Positions 37,798-46,211 of a stretch of 52,378 nt of DNA are shown here, piece after piece; position 1 is the first letter of the stretch, and each line of letters starts with the position of its first letter. A program made the translations under genes and the position numbers. The DNA comes from Bacteroidota bacterium (GTDB lineage: Bacteria > Bacteroidota > Bacteroidia > AKYH767-A > 2013-40CM-41-45): NCBI GenBank assembly GCA_026391945.1, contig JAPLDA010000055.1, positions 1-52,378 on the forward strand, given 5' to 3'. A model generated the notes under the pieces. It worked only from the letters and a program-made list of their open reading frames with translations, did no database searches and had not been told where the DNA came from.

Positions 37798-38454
37798 AAT
37801 ATTTTTTGTGAGCGATTTTTTTACGAAGAGGCTGCAAGCCAGTGTCGCCAGTGGTGATACCAGGACATCAATGGTGTAATGGACATGCTGCACGAGTACG
37901 AGGCAGCCGACCATGACTGAAAATATCAGCAGGATGTTTTTGAATTGTTTTTGTCCGACTGAAAAATAAAATGCAAGAATGGTGGATACATGTCCGGAGA
38001 AAAAAAGATCTTTGGAAATAAGGCGTCCGCCATTGGTGAATAGCTGGACAAATGGCTCCTTCAAAGCGATGTAGCCGGGCGGTGGATTTAATGCAACGAG
38101 CGAAAGGGAAGTAATCCTCAGCAACGTAACCAGCGCGTAAATCTCCAGTCCGATCAAAAAGTTTTTTGGTTTGAGGATGTTGCAGAATAGCCCGATGAGA
38201 ATTCCGGAATAAAGAAAAAAGAAAACCGTCCAGGAAATGTCTTTCGGCGGAATGAGGTTGAGCAAAGGATCATTCAATATTTTCCCGTCACGGGCTTCGA
38301 GGTAATCAAAGAAATATGGAAAGAAGAATGCAAAGCCAATGACAACTGCCAGGAAAAAAATAAACTGTACCCGGAAGGATGGCTGCTTCCAGGAATGGCT
38401 CCAGGCCTGCTTTACAGGAGTGAAAGAAGAGAAGGAGTTGGTTTTATTTTTCAA
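37792..38454 (-). CDS. PAP2_C / sphingomyelin synthase-like membrane protein
   Basis: 220 aa with about six transmembrane segments. The catalytic triad arrangement of the sphingomyelin synthase/PAP2_C family is visible: KDLFFSGHVS (His155) and VQHVHYTIDV (His192, Asp196). Family members transfer phospho-head-groups to ceramide or hydrolyse lipid phosphates; many Bacteroidota make sphingolipids, so head-group transfer is a reasonable inference. The start at 38454 is TTG; there is no in-frame ATG before the first membrane segment, and a stop lies a few codons upstream. It is downstream of kmo by 41 bp. Confidence 0.82.
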   Translation of the reverse strand: MKNKTNSFSSFTPVKQAWSHSWKQPSFRVQFIFFLAVVIGFAFFFPYFFDYLEARDGKILNDPLLNLIPPKDISWTVFFFLYSGILIGLFCNILKPKNFLIGLEIYALVTLLRITSLSLVALNPPPGYIALKEPFVQLFTNGGRLISKDLFFSGHVSTILAFYFSVGQKQFKNILLIFSVMVGCLVLVQHVHYTIDVLVSPLATLACSLFVKKSLTKNIL

Positions 38455-38495
38455 CGGTTCAGGAATTATTTTCTAACGTCATCGAATAAAGGAAA

Positions 38496-39851
38496 TCATG
38501 CGAGCCAGGAGAGCAGGTTCAGCATGGTTTTTTCAACCTCTTCGCTGTTCCAGCGTTCTTCAATATGTTCCATCTCCATGATCTTTTTCATGATTTCATC
38601 CTGCCGTTTTCCATTAGACAATGCAACGGAATAAGGAATGTGAGCGCTGAAGGTAACCTGCGAATACAGCGAAAGCCATTGGTCGGGATGCTTCTCGTGA
38701 AACCACGCTTCAATTTTTTTACGGAGCAGGAATTTTTTGTCGCCGACAAGGTCGCGCATCTCGATAAAATTTTCAAGTGCAAGTTGTGCGATGGCATCTG
38801 AATTCGGTTTCCGGGATTGTTCAAAATCTTTAAAGAGTTTTTCCCAGTCGGTTTCATTTTCATCCATGAGTTCCTGCAGGATGGTGCAGTCTTCAAAACC
38901 GCAATTCATCCCCTGTCCGAAGAACGGAACGATGGCATGAGCCGCATCGCCGATCAGGCACATTGTATCATTGTAACTCCACGGGAAACAACGCACGGTG
39001 ACGAGGGAGCCGGTCGGGTTGCGAAAGAAATCATCAGCCAGTGTCGGCATCAGCGGTACGGCATCGGGAAAAACACGAGTGAAAAAGTCGATGGTCTTTT
39101 CTTTCGTATCGAGTTTGCTGAACGACTCTCCTCCTTCGAACGGAAAAAATAACGTACAGGTGAAGCTGCCATCGATGTTCGGCAGCGCAATCAGCATGTA
39201 CCCACCGCGCGGCCAGATGTGCAAAGCATTTTTCTCCAGGTTCCATTCGCCGTTTTCAGCAGCGGGAATATTAAGTTCTTTGTAACCATGCTCAATGTAA
39301 TATTGCGAATATTGAAAACGATCTGTCGATAACTGAAGTTGATGCCTGGCTGCTGAAAAAGCGCCATCGGCTCCGAAGATGACATCGCTTTCTACAGAAG
39401 AATTTTTTTTCGTCAGCTGGTTCTCGAATTTCGCAACTGAGTTTTCAAGATCGACACCAGTGCATCGTTCGTCAAAAAAGATTTTTACTCCCGGGTTTCG
39501 CTCTGCCAGGTTCATCAGTTCGATGTTCAGTCCGCCACGAGAGACCGACCAGATCGCCTGGTCTTTTTCTCCATACGGCTGAAAATTCACTTCACCGTTT
39601 ACATGATGGATCATCCGGCCGTACATCGGGATGGCAACTTTCCTGATTTCATCAGCGATGCCTGTGCGTTCAAGTCCGCGCCAGCCGCGGTCGCTGAGTG
39701 CGAGGTTGATGCTTTTTCCGGCAGAGATTTTTTCTTTCCTCATATCCGGCCTCCGCTCATACACATTTATTTTGTGCCCGCGTTTGGCGAGGTAAATGGA
39801 AAGCAGGCTTCCTACGAGGCCTGCTCCAAGTATGGTGATGTTTTTTTTCAT
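38496..39851 (-). CDS. kmo: Kynurenine 3-monooxygenase
   Basis: 451 aa, full length. FAD-binding GAGLVGSLLSIYLAKRGH at the N-terminus, ERRPDMRK, INLALSDRGWRGL and SVSRGGLN, then the second FAD motif CLIGDAAHAIVPFFGQGMNCGFEDC, and a C-terminal membrane-type helix region. It hydroxylates kynurenine to 3-hydroxykynurenine with NADPH and O2. Its ATG overlaps the kynU stop by four bases (ATGA), so the two consecutive enzymes of the pathway are coupled. No tryptophan dioxygenase or later NAD gene is in the window. Confidence 0.96.
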   Translation of the reverse strand: MKKNITILGAGLVGSLLSIYLAKRGHKINVYERRPDMRKEKISAGKSINLALSDRGWRGLERTGIADEIRKVAIPMYGRMIHHVNGEVNFQPYGEKDQAIWSVSRGGLNIELMNLAERNPGVKIFFDERCTGVDLENSVAKFENQLTKKNSSVESDVIFGADGAFSAARHQLQLSTDRFQYSQYYIEHGYKELNIPAAENGEWNLEKNALHIWPRGGYMLIALPNIDGSFTCTLFFPFEGGESFSKLDTKEKTIDFFTRVFPDAVPLMPTLADDFFRNPTGSLVTVRCFPWSYNDTMCLIGDAAHAIVPFFGQGMNCGFEDCTILQELMDENETDWEKLFKDFEQSRKPNSDAIAQLALENFIEMRDLVGDKKFLLRKKIEAWFHEKHPDQWLSLYSQVTFSAHIPYSVALSNGKRQDEIMKKIMEMEHIEERWNSEEVEKTMLNLLSWLA

Positions 39852-41155
39852 GGCTGTTCATGCATCAGTTGTTGTTTCAGTATTTCCCCGAAACGGAAAA
39901 TATCTTCGAATGAATTGTAAAGCGGCACCGGCGCAACGCGAATCACATCCGGTTCACGCCAGTCGGTGACCACGCCCTGCTTTGCGAGGGCATTGAACAC
40001 TTCTTTTCCTCTTTCAGCAAAGACGAGCGATAACTGGCATCCTCTTTCATGTTTATTTTTCGGAGTGATGATGTGCACCGGTTCGTTCTGCAGAGTTTTT
40101 TTCTGCATGGCTGCACGGTTGACTTCTTCGATTACAAATTCAAGATAAGCCGTAAGCATTTCGCTTTTCATTCTTAAATTTTCAATTCCCGCCTCATCGA
40201 AAATATCCAATGAAGATTTCAGTGCCGCCATCGACAATACGGGATCGTTGCTCAAAGCCCACGCTGATGCGGTTTTTGCAGGTTCAAACGTATGCGTCAT
40301 TTTAAATCTGGTCTCCGGATCATTTCCCCACCATCCGGCGAATTGCGGAATCCGCCCAAGGCGGACAAAATGTTTTTCATGCACAAATATTCCGGCAACA
40401 CTTCCCGGTCCGGCATTCAGGTATTTATAACTGCAGAAACAGGCATAGTCAACATTCCAGTCATGTAGTTTCATCAGCACATTCCCGGTGGCATGAGCGA
40501 GGTTGAACCCGCAGGTGGCGCCTGAACGGTGTGCAGCTTCCGTGATTTTTTCAAGATCAAAATACTGACCGGTATAATAATTCACAGCACCGAGCATCAC
40601 TGTGGCAAGCGAATCTCCTGCCTCTTCAATGGCCTGGATGATGTCTTCCGTCCTTAAAGTATATTCTCCTGTTCTTGGCTTGAGATAGATGATGGCATCG
40701 TCTGGGTTGAGTCCATGAAATTTTGCCTGCGATTGTACTGCGTATAAATCAGATGGGAAAGCATCGTACTCGCAGATGATTTTGAATCTTTTTTCTGACG
40801 GACGATAAAAAGAGACCAGAAGGAGATGCAGGTTCACGGTAAGAGAATTCATCACCACCACTTCATTGCTCTTTGCTCCCAGTAGTTTCGCCACGCTATC
40901 TTTCAGAAACTCTTTGTAATGAAACCATGGATGTCGCGCATGAAAATGTCCCTCCACGCCATACGTGGCCCAGTCTTCCAGTTCATTCAACACATATTCC
41001 TGGAGCTGTTTCGGCTGCAGTCCAAGCGAGTTGCCGGTAAAATAGATGGCCTCTTTCCCATGGATCATGGGGAAATAAAACAGTTCCCTGAATTTCTTCA
41101 AAGGATCCTGTGCATCAAGCTGCCGGGCGAATTGTAAACTATTGATAAAAATCAT
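39848..41155 (-). CDS. kynU: Kynureninase
   Basis: 435 aa, full length. PLP enzyme with GNSLGLQPKQL, ATYGVEGHFHARHPWFHYKEF, NSLTVNLHLLL, the Asp region FNLAHATGNV and the PLP-lysine segment CSYKYLNAGPGS. It cleaves 3-hydroxykynurenine to 3-hydroxyanthranilate and alanine (or kynurenine to anthranilate). First gene of the kynU-kmo pair, and divergent from hemL across about 60 bp holding back-to-back promoters. Confidence 0.97.
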   Translation of the reverse strand: MIFINSLQFARQLDAQDPLKKFRELFYFPMIHGKEAIYFTGNSLGLQPKQLQEYVLNELEDWATYGVEGHFHARHPWFHYKEFLKDSVAKLLGAKSNEVVVMNSLTVNLHLLLVSFYRPSEKRFKIICEYDAFPSDLYAVQSQAKFHGLNPDDAIIYLKPRTGEYTLRTEDIIQAIEEAGDSLATVMLGAVNYYTGQYFDLEKITEAAHRSGATCGFNLAHATGNVLMKLHDWNVDYACFCSYKYLNAGPGSVAGIFVHEKHFVRLGRIPQFAGWWGNDPETRFKMTHTFEPAKTASAWALSNDPVLSMAALKSSLDIFDEAGIENLRMKSEMLTAYLEFVIEEVNRAAMQKKTLQNEPVHIITPKNKHERGCQLSLVFAERGKEVFNALAKQGVVTDWREPDVIRVAPVPLYNSFEDIFRFGEILKQQLMHEQP

Positions 41156-41171
41156 GTGAATCGGTAGAGCC

Positions 41172-41179
41172 CAAAAGTA
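41172..41179 (-). promoter_or_regulatory. -7 box of kynU-kmo
   Basis: Minus-strand TACTTTTG at 41179-41172 is an exact TAnnTTTG 17 bp before the kynU ATG at 41155. No clear TTG partner was found; the region it would occupy is the hemL promoter. Confidence 0.65.
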
Positions 41180-41190
41180 GTATTTTGAAG

Positions 41191-41198
41191 TATATTTG
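41191..41198 (+). promoter_or_regulatory. -7 box of hemL
   Basis: TATATTTG at 41191-41198 is an exact TAnnTTTG, 20 bp before the hemL ATG at 41218. It lies inside the longer frame that begins with TTG at 41185, which argues against that longer start. Confidence 0.7.
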
Positions 41199-41217
41199 CC
41201 TGCTCAATTTTACGATT

Positions 41218-42522
41218 ATGAAAAACGAAAAATCAACACAACTTTTTGAAGCAGCAAAAAAATATTTTCCCGGCGGAGTGAACTCCCCGGTGCGTGCATT
41301 CCGTTCGGTAGGAGGAGCGCCCTTGTTTATTGAACGCGGCGATGGCTGCAGGATCTGGGATGCCGATGGAAATGAACTCATCGATTTCTGTTGTTCCTGG
41401 GGGCCGCTGATTCTCGGTCACAATCATCCGGGAGTAAGAGAAGAAATTGTGAAAGCTGTTGATCTCGGAACTTCTTTCGGTGCGCCGACAAGAAAAGAAA
41501 ATGAACTGGCCGACATCATCCTGAAGAATAACCGGTTCATCGAAAAAATTCGCTTTGTAAGTTCAGGGACGGAAGCCGTGATGAGTGCGCTGCGCCTGGC
41601 AAAAGGATACACCGGGAAAAACGTCATCATAAAATTTGACGGCTGTTACCACGGACATGTGGATTCCATGCTCGTGAAAGCCGGCAGCGGTTTGACCACG
41701 TTTGGAATTTCTTCTTCGGCAGGAGTGAGTGAAGAGGTGGCGAAGGAAACGATGGTGCTTCCGTTGAATGACAGGCGTGCCGTGGAAGTGGCTGTCAGCG
41801 ATTTCGGGCACGACATAGCCGCCATCATCATTGAGCCGGTTCCCGCCAACAACGGGTTGTTGTTGCAGGACAAATCGTATCTTGAATTTTTAAGAGAGAT
41901 CACGAAGAAAAATAACATCCTGTTGATTTTTGATGAAGTGATTTCCGGTTTCCGTGTCGGCTTTGAAGGCGCTGCCGGTTATTACAACATTCAGCCCGAC
42001 ATGATCACGTACGGAAAAATCATTGGCGGCGGAATGCCGGTGGGAGCGTATGGTGCCAGTGAAAAAATTATGTCGCATATTTCTCCTGAAGGAAATGTGT
42101 ACCAGGCCGGAACACTTTCAGGAAATCCTGTGGCCATGGCGGCGGGAATCGCACAGATGAAAGCCTGTCTTGAAAAAGGTTTTTATGAAGAGCTGGCGGA
42201 GAAGACTTCTTACTTTATCAATGAAGTAAAATCCGGGATCAAAAACCTGGAATCAAAAGTGAAAATATTTTCCATCGGTTCCATTTTTTGGTTTGCGTTC
42301 ACTGACAAAGAAAAAATCCAGGCATCATCGGATATTGATCCGGCGAGCATGGATAAATTCAGAATATTCTACCATGAACTTTTAGAACGCGGAATTTATT
42401 TCGGCCCTTCCGGTTATGAAGTGGGATTTGTTTCTGCTGTTCACACGAAGAACGATCTTAAAATTGCAGCAGAAAAAATTGCAGCCGCATTGGGAGTTGT
42501 TTTTCAGAAGGAGATGGTGTGA
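41218..42522 (+). CDS. hemL: Glutamate-1-semialdehyde 2,1-aminomutase
   Basis: 434 aa from the ATG at 41218. The typical N-terminus FEAAKKYFPGGVNSPVRAFR, GWNSWGPLILGH-like SWGPLILGHNHP, SSGTEAVMSALRLAK, IFDEVISGFRVG and the PLP lysine in YGKIIGGGMPVGAYG (Lys267) are present. It is a PLP/PMP enzyme making 5-aminolevulinate from glutamate-1-semialdehyde in the C5 haem pathway. The promoter box at 41191-41198 leaves a leader of about 13 nt. Other hem genes are not in the window. Confidence 0.97.
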   Translation: MKNEKSTQLFEAAKKYFPGGVNSPVRAFRSVGGAPLFIERGDGCRIWDADGNELIDFCCSWGPLILGHNHPGVREEIVKAVDLGTSFGAPTRKENELADIILKNNRFIEKIRFVSSGTEAVMSALRLAKGYTGKNVIIKFDGCYHGHVDSMLVKAGSGLTTFGISSSAGVSEEVAKETMVLPLNDRRAVEVAVSDFGHDIAAIIIEPVPANNGLLLQDKSYLEFLREITKKNNILLIFDEVISGFRVGFEGAAGYYNIQPDMITYGKIIGGGMPVGAYGASEKIMSHISPEGNVYQAGTLSGNPVAMAAGIAQMKACLEKGFYEELAEKTSYFINEVKSGIKNLESKVKIFSIGSIFWFAFTDKEKIQASSDIDPASMDKFRIFYHELLERGIYFGPSGYEVGFVSAVHTKNDLKIAAEKIAAALGVVFQKEMV

Positions 42523-42758
42523 AGCAGGTAGGTTAGTTGTGATTGGGATTCCCTTTGTTGAGGGGTAAATTTAGTCTTGACCAATTCTAATGTCTACATA
42601 AATGAGGAAACTTCTGCTAATTACCATCACTTGTTTATTCGTAAACATATTTAAAAGTCGGTAAATTAAATGGCGTGGGTAGTATAAACTTCGTCCTTCA
42701 GGTATAAAACTGTGAAACCCTTTAGTGGTTTTGCCCCGACGTTAAATTCAGCTTCAGT
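42523..42758. other. Intergenic region with a 20-codon signal-peptide-like frame
   Basis: ATG at 42602 to TAA at 42664 encodes 20 residues, MRKLLLITITCLFVNIFKSR, the shape of a signal peptide with nothing after it. A TAAATTTA box lies at 42566-42573. It may be the remains of a lost exported protein gene. GTATAAA occurs twice (near 42680 and 42701), and AAACC/GGTTT around 42713-42735 can form a weak stem. No other feature seen. Confidence 0.4.
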
Positions 42759-45437
42759 TTACTCCGACCTGATGATGATCACTTTCTTCATCACCCAAAA
42801 ATTTTCATTCACATCACTCACTCTCGCAAAGTAAATTCCCGGCGCTAACTCAGACGTGTTGATGCTGATCACCGGGCCGGATTCAGAAACGGTTTCATCC
42901 CGGATGATAACCTGCTTGCCGGTTTCATCCATGATCTCTATTTTCACCTGGTCCGTTTCCGTGCTGCTGAAAATAAAATTCAACTGCTCGTTTGCCGGAT
43001 TCGGATACAAACTTTGCAGGAAATTATTTTTATCCGGGTTCGTGACGGAGATTACCTGCGACAACGAAAATTTTCCATCGTTGTCAACCTGCCTGAGCCG
43101 GTAATAATTGACGCCACTGAAAGGATGAAAATCGAAAATCGAATACGTAAGCTGCATCGTGCTGTTGCCGGCGCCTTTCACCTGTGCAATGGATTCAAAA
43201 TTATTTCCATCCTGTGAACGTTGCACTTCAAAATAATCGTTGTTGGTTTCCGTCGCCGTAATCCATTGCAATTTTATTTTTTCATGGATGAATTTTCCTG
43301 AAAAGTCGAGCAACCGGATGGGCAGCGGGTTTACCATACTCGTTAAAGATCCGAACGTAATGGTACCGAATGAAGTCACCGCTGAAACTGTTCTTACCGT
43401 TCCGGCAGTGGCACCGGTACAGGCACCGGTAGTGGTTACGACATTGTTGTTATTTTCCCAGCCCGAACCATTCCAATGTGCAGCCCTGAGATCGGACGTT
43501 CCGCAATCATCAATTCCGCTCCAGGCAGCATCTTCCCAGTAAAGCGTCACGGTTGCATTCCCGGTTCCCGCTGTTCTGTCGAGCTGCCAGTATTCAAGTT
43601 TGCTCACATCATGAAGAGCAGGTGCCGGAGAAGCCGCCATGGTCGCGGTGTTGGAATATGGTACGGCAAAATACTGTGCGGTGAAAGTGGAAGAAGAGGA
43701 TGGAGCGCCGATTTCTATTCGCGCCCATTTGGTTCCGTTACCGTAACCTGTCGGGAAAATAAATGCAGTGGTTCCCGTTTTCGTCATCGGCCCGTTTACA
43801 TAACTGCTGGCGCTGGTTCCGGAAGTCGTGGAGCCTGCAATCATGTTAAGGATGTTCGTGGCAGTCGTCACAAGATAACCTCTTGTCAACGTCAGCGCTC
43901 CGTTCACATTGATCACATTTCCGAGTGTGACCGTTGCAGAGGACAGTGCTGCCGTTGTATTGTTGATGGTAAGATTATTAAAAGTCGTTGCAAATGTTCC
44001 GCCGATACTTTGTGCGGCGGCTCCGTTAAAGGTGACGGTACCGGTGGAAGGAATGAATGCTGTACTCGCTGAGTTGTTCGTCCAGTTGTTACCGACACTG
44101 AAACTGATTCCGTTTGCATCCAGTTGCCCGGCAGTCAGCGTAACATCATGTTTGAAAACCATGTTCGGAGTTGCATTCAGTTGTGCTTTTGCATTGCTGC
44201 TGTTCACCGTGAGGTTGTACAAAGGAACGGTTGATTCAATTTGAATGGTTTGTGATGCAGGCGTGGTGGCATCGCCGATCTGCAAGGTTCCGCCCGTGAC
44301 ATTGTAAGTGCTTGCATAACATTGAAACCCGAAAAGACTGGAAGCACCGCCTCCTTGTCCTGCTTTTTTGATGACAATCGTTCCGCCCGACATGGTGAAT
44401 GATCCTCCTGTGTTCGACATGTCAAACGGTGCAACACTGGTACTCGTACTTCCGACTGTTGGAACGTTGAGAGTGCCGCCACTCATCGTGAAATTGAGCG
44501 GGTAACTGTTTGTTGTCGGTGTAATTCTTCCTGCAATGTTCAGAATGCCACCGTCGATGATTAACGTTGCGCTTACCGTGCGAATCCGGTTATCCAGTGC
44601 CATTCCCATGTTTATGGTACCCGCAGAAACATGGAGTACTCCGTCAATCGTCCAGTCGATAGATGCTGTTGAATTGATGGTTCCCCCGTTATTCCATAAC
44701 CCGGCTGAATTTGGAATAAGATAAGGAGTGGTGGTAATGTCTGCTATGAACGGAACGATGGTAGATGCAGAAGAAAGTTTGAAGGTACCATTCGATAAGT
44801 TTAATCCGCCTGCCGTCATTGTAATCACGCTTTGCACTTCCAATATGTTGGCAGTGCTGATACCCATGTTCAGTGTTATTTCGCTGAAGCTCACAGTTCC
44901 TGTTCCGGATACAACCTGGCTCCCGTTTTTATTGAAAGTCACATTGCATACATCGGTTGCATCGGCACTGATCATATTAAAAGTATTTCCTGCGCCAACG
45001 GTGAGGTTTCCTCCGATGGTAAGGGTGTGTATTCTTGCACCCGTTGCATTACTCACGCTGAATGTTCCGTCGTTTACATTCACATCACCGGAAACAGTCA
45101 GGCTTACATTGAGTGCCGTGTTGAATCTTAAGGTCGCCGTACCGGCTCCTGTTACACCGATGGTGACAGAGTTGGCAACTGCCGCCGAAGTAATCGAAAC
45201 AGTAACTGCGTTGTTGATGGTCACCACATCAGCAGCAGTAGGAACGGCCGCAGAACCGGCTGCACCACCTGCTGTTGCTGCCCAGATGGCACTGCTCCAG
45301 TTGCCTGTTGTCACCGCAAACCGTGCTGCAGCCTTTGAATGATTCATGCTCATCATGAAAAAAAAGGGCATGAGGAAAATGAAAAAAGTTTTCCGGTCGA
45401 ATAACGTACTTATAAAGGAGATTAATTTCAGAAACAT
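42759..45437 (-). CDS. Giant beta-helix-like surface protein with T9SS type A sorting domain
   Basis: 892 aa from the ATG at 45437; a TTG at 45461 is in frame but unlikely. Signal peptide to about SKAAA. It opens with TTGNWSSAIWAATAGG, then many short strands such as LTVSGDVNVNDGTFSVSNA and FTMSGGTIVIKKAG, the same Ser/Thr/Asn-rich helix-like scaffold as the protein at 7612-11025. An FN3-like module (NPLPIRLLDFSGKF ... YYRLRQVDNDGK) and a sorting domain (SLYPNPANEQLNFIF, LAPGIYFARV, VMKKVIIIRSE) end it. The C-terminal 190 residues are clearly homologous to the other giant protein. Surface-exposed; ligand unknown. Confidence 0.9.
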   Translation of the reverse strand: MFLKLISFISTLFDRKTFFIFLMPFFFMMSMNHSKAAARFAVTTGNWSSAIWAATAGGAAGSAAVPTAADVVTINNAVTVSITSAAVANSVTIGVTGAGTATLRFNTALNVSLTVSGDVNVNDGTFSVSNATGARIHTLTIGGNLTVGAGNTFNMISADATDVCNVTFNKNGSQVVSGTGTVSFSEITLNMGISTANILEVQSVITMTAGGLNLSNGTFKLSSASTIVPFIADITTTPYLIPNSAGLWNNGGTINSTASIDWTIDGVLHVSAGTINMGMALDNRIRTVSATLIIDGGILNIAGRITPTTNSYPLNFTMSGGTLNVPTVGSTSTSVAPFDMSNTGGSFTMSGGTIVIKKAGQGGGASSLFGFQCYASTYNVTGGTLQIGDATTPASQTIQIESTVPLYNLTVNSSNAKAQLNATPNMVFKHDVTLTAGQLDANGISFSVGNNWTNNSASTAFIPSTGTVTFNGAAAQSIGGTFATTFNNLTINNTTAALSSATVTLGNVINVNGALTLTRGYLVTTATNILNMIAGSTTSGTSASSYVNGPMTKTGTTAFIFPTGYGNGTKWARIEIGAPSSSSTFTAQYFAVPYSNTATMAASPAPALHDVSKLEYWQLDRTAGTGNATVTLYWEDAAWSGIDDCGTSDLRAAHWNGSGWENNNNVVTTTGACTGATAGTVRTVSAVTSFGTITFGSLTSMVNPLPIRLLDFSGKFIHEKIKLQWITATETNNDYFEVQRSQDGNNFESIAQVKGAGNSTMQLTYSIFDFHPFSGVNYYRLRQVDNDGKFSLSQVISVTNPDKNNFLQSLYPNPANEQLNFIFSSTETDQVKIEIMDETGKQVIIRDETVSESGPVISINTSELAPGIYFARVSDVNENFWVMKKVIIIRSE

Positions 45438-45791
45438 AGGGGTTATTAATTTCAATTTCAATGGATCTTTTAGAAGTAAAATTGGATGTCAAATGTACTG
45501 TGCTGAACAATGTTTACTTAAATTGTTGACTACTTAATTGGGGCTTGAATTCAGAATAATACGATTTTGTAGTTTCCAAAATTAGCAATCGCGAAGCCCC
45601 TGTCGCAATATTATGCTGTTATCTCATTGATAAATTTGACGAACCCTTGTATTCACTTGGTAAATGAGCGTTTTGGGACTTTTGAGAGGGCGATAACCTT
45701 GGTTAAGGGCAGATTTGAACCTGTGTTGAAAACGAAGTAACAGTCCTTCCCCGAGATTCTAAAAAAATTCAGTTACCAGCCGAAGAATAGG
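45438..45791. other. Intergenic region upstream of the giant T9SS gene
   Basis: About 350 bp. It carries the minus-strand -7 box at 45497-45490 and an inverted repeat GGGGCTT (45540-45546) / AAGCCCC (45594-45600) with a 47-nt gap. The stretch 45601-45791 shows no gene, no tRNA and no terminator that could be supported. Confidence 0.5.
45490..45497 (-). promoter_or_regulatory. -7 box of the giant T9SS gene
   Basis: Minus-strand TACATTTG at 45497-45490 is an exact TAnnTTTG, 52 bp before the ATG at 45437. No clear TTG partner. Confidence 0.5.
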
Positions 45792-46211
45792 TCAGGAGTA
45801 TGGATTTCCAAAATCAAAAAAGCTCCAGAATCCTTTCTTCGCATTTTTCTTGTTCCATAAATAGATTTCGCGGGCAACGGGAAGCCACTCTTTATTTCCG
45901 GATTTCATCAGCCATTCAACGGCAGTTTTATTTCCTTCGGAAGCATCAATCAGCGCAGCCAGTTCACGATGACCGCTTTTGATCAGGAATAATTTGGCGT
46001 TGTCGTTTCCATGAAAAGCATCCACCAATGCCGCCAGTTCACGGTGATTGTTTTCGAGTAACCACCGAAAAGATTTTTCCACGTTTTCAAAGGCTTCCCA
46101 GAATTCATAAAGTTCGCGGCAACCATTTCCGGCCAGCCATTCTTTTGCGCCTTCTTCCTGTTTGATGAGAGCGCATAATTTCAACAATGAAGTAATGTCG
46201 TATTTCCTCAT
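45792..46211 (-). CDS. Small protein of four 25-residue helical repeats, unknown function
   Basis: 139 aa, no signal peptide. Residues 25-124 are four back-to-back repeats of exactly 25 residues, starting at 25, 50, 75 and 100, each with the pattern (W/F)L-x-x-(N/S)-(G/N)-x-(R/K)-E-(L/W). The second and third share HRELAALxDA, then a Gly-Asn turn and a second helix. This gives a helical-repeat solenoid of about four to five units, suited to protein binding. The family was not recognised. The end KKGFWSFFDFGN is aromatic. It starts inside the stop of the UbiA-like gene (ATGA), so it is coupled to it. Confidence 0.7.
   Translation of the reverse strand: MRKYDITSLLKLCALIKQEEGAKEWLAGNGCRELYEFWEAFENVEKSFRWLLENNHRELAALVDAFHGNDNAKLFLIKSGHRELAALIDASEGNKTAVEWLMKSGNKEWLPVAREIYLWNKKNAKKGFWSFFDFGNPYS

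Noticed and set aside
41185-41217. TTG start for hemL
   Set aside because: It overlaps an exact promoter -7 box, and the HemL family N-terminus begins at the ATG at 41218.
45690-45740. tRNA T-arm-like sequence (GTTCAAATC on the minus strand)
   Set aside because: The flanking bases cannot form the 5-bp T stem and no acceptor or anticodon arm is present.
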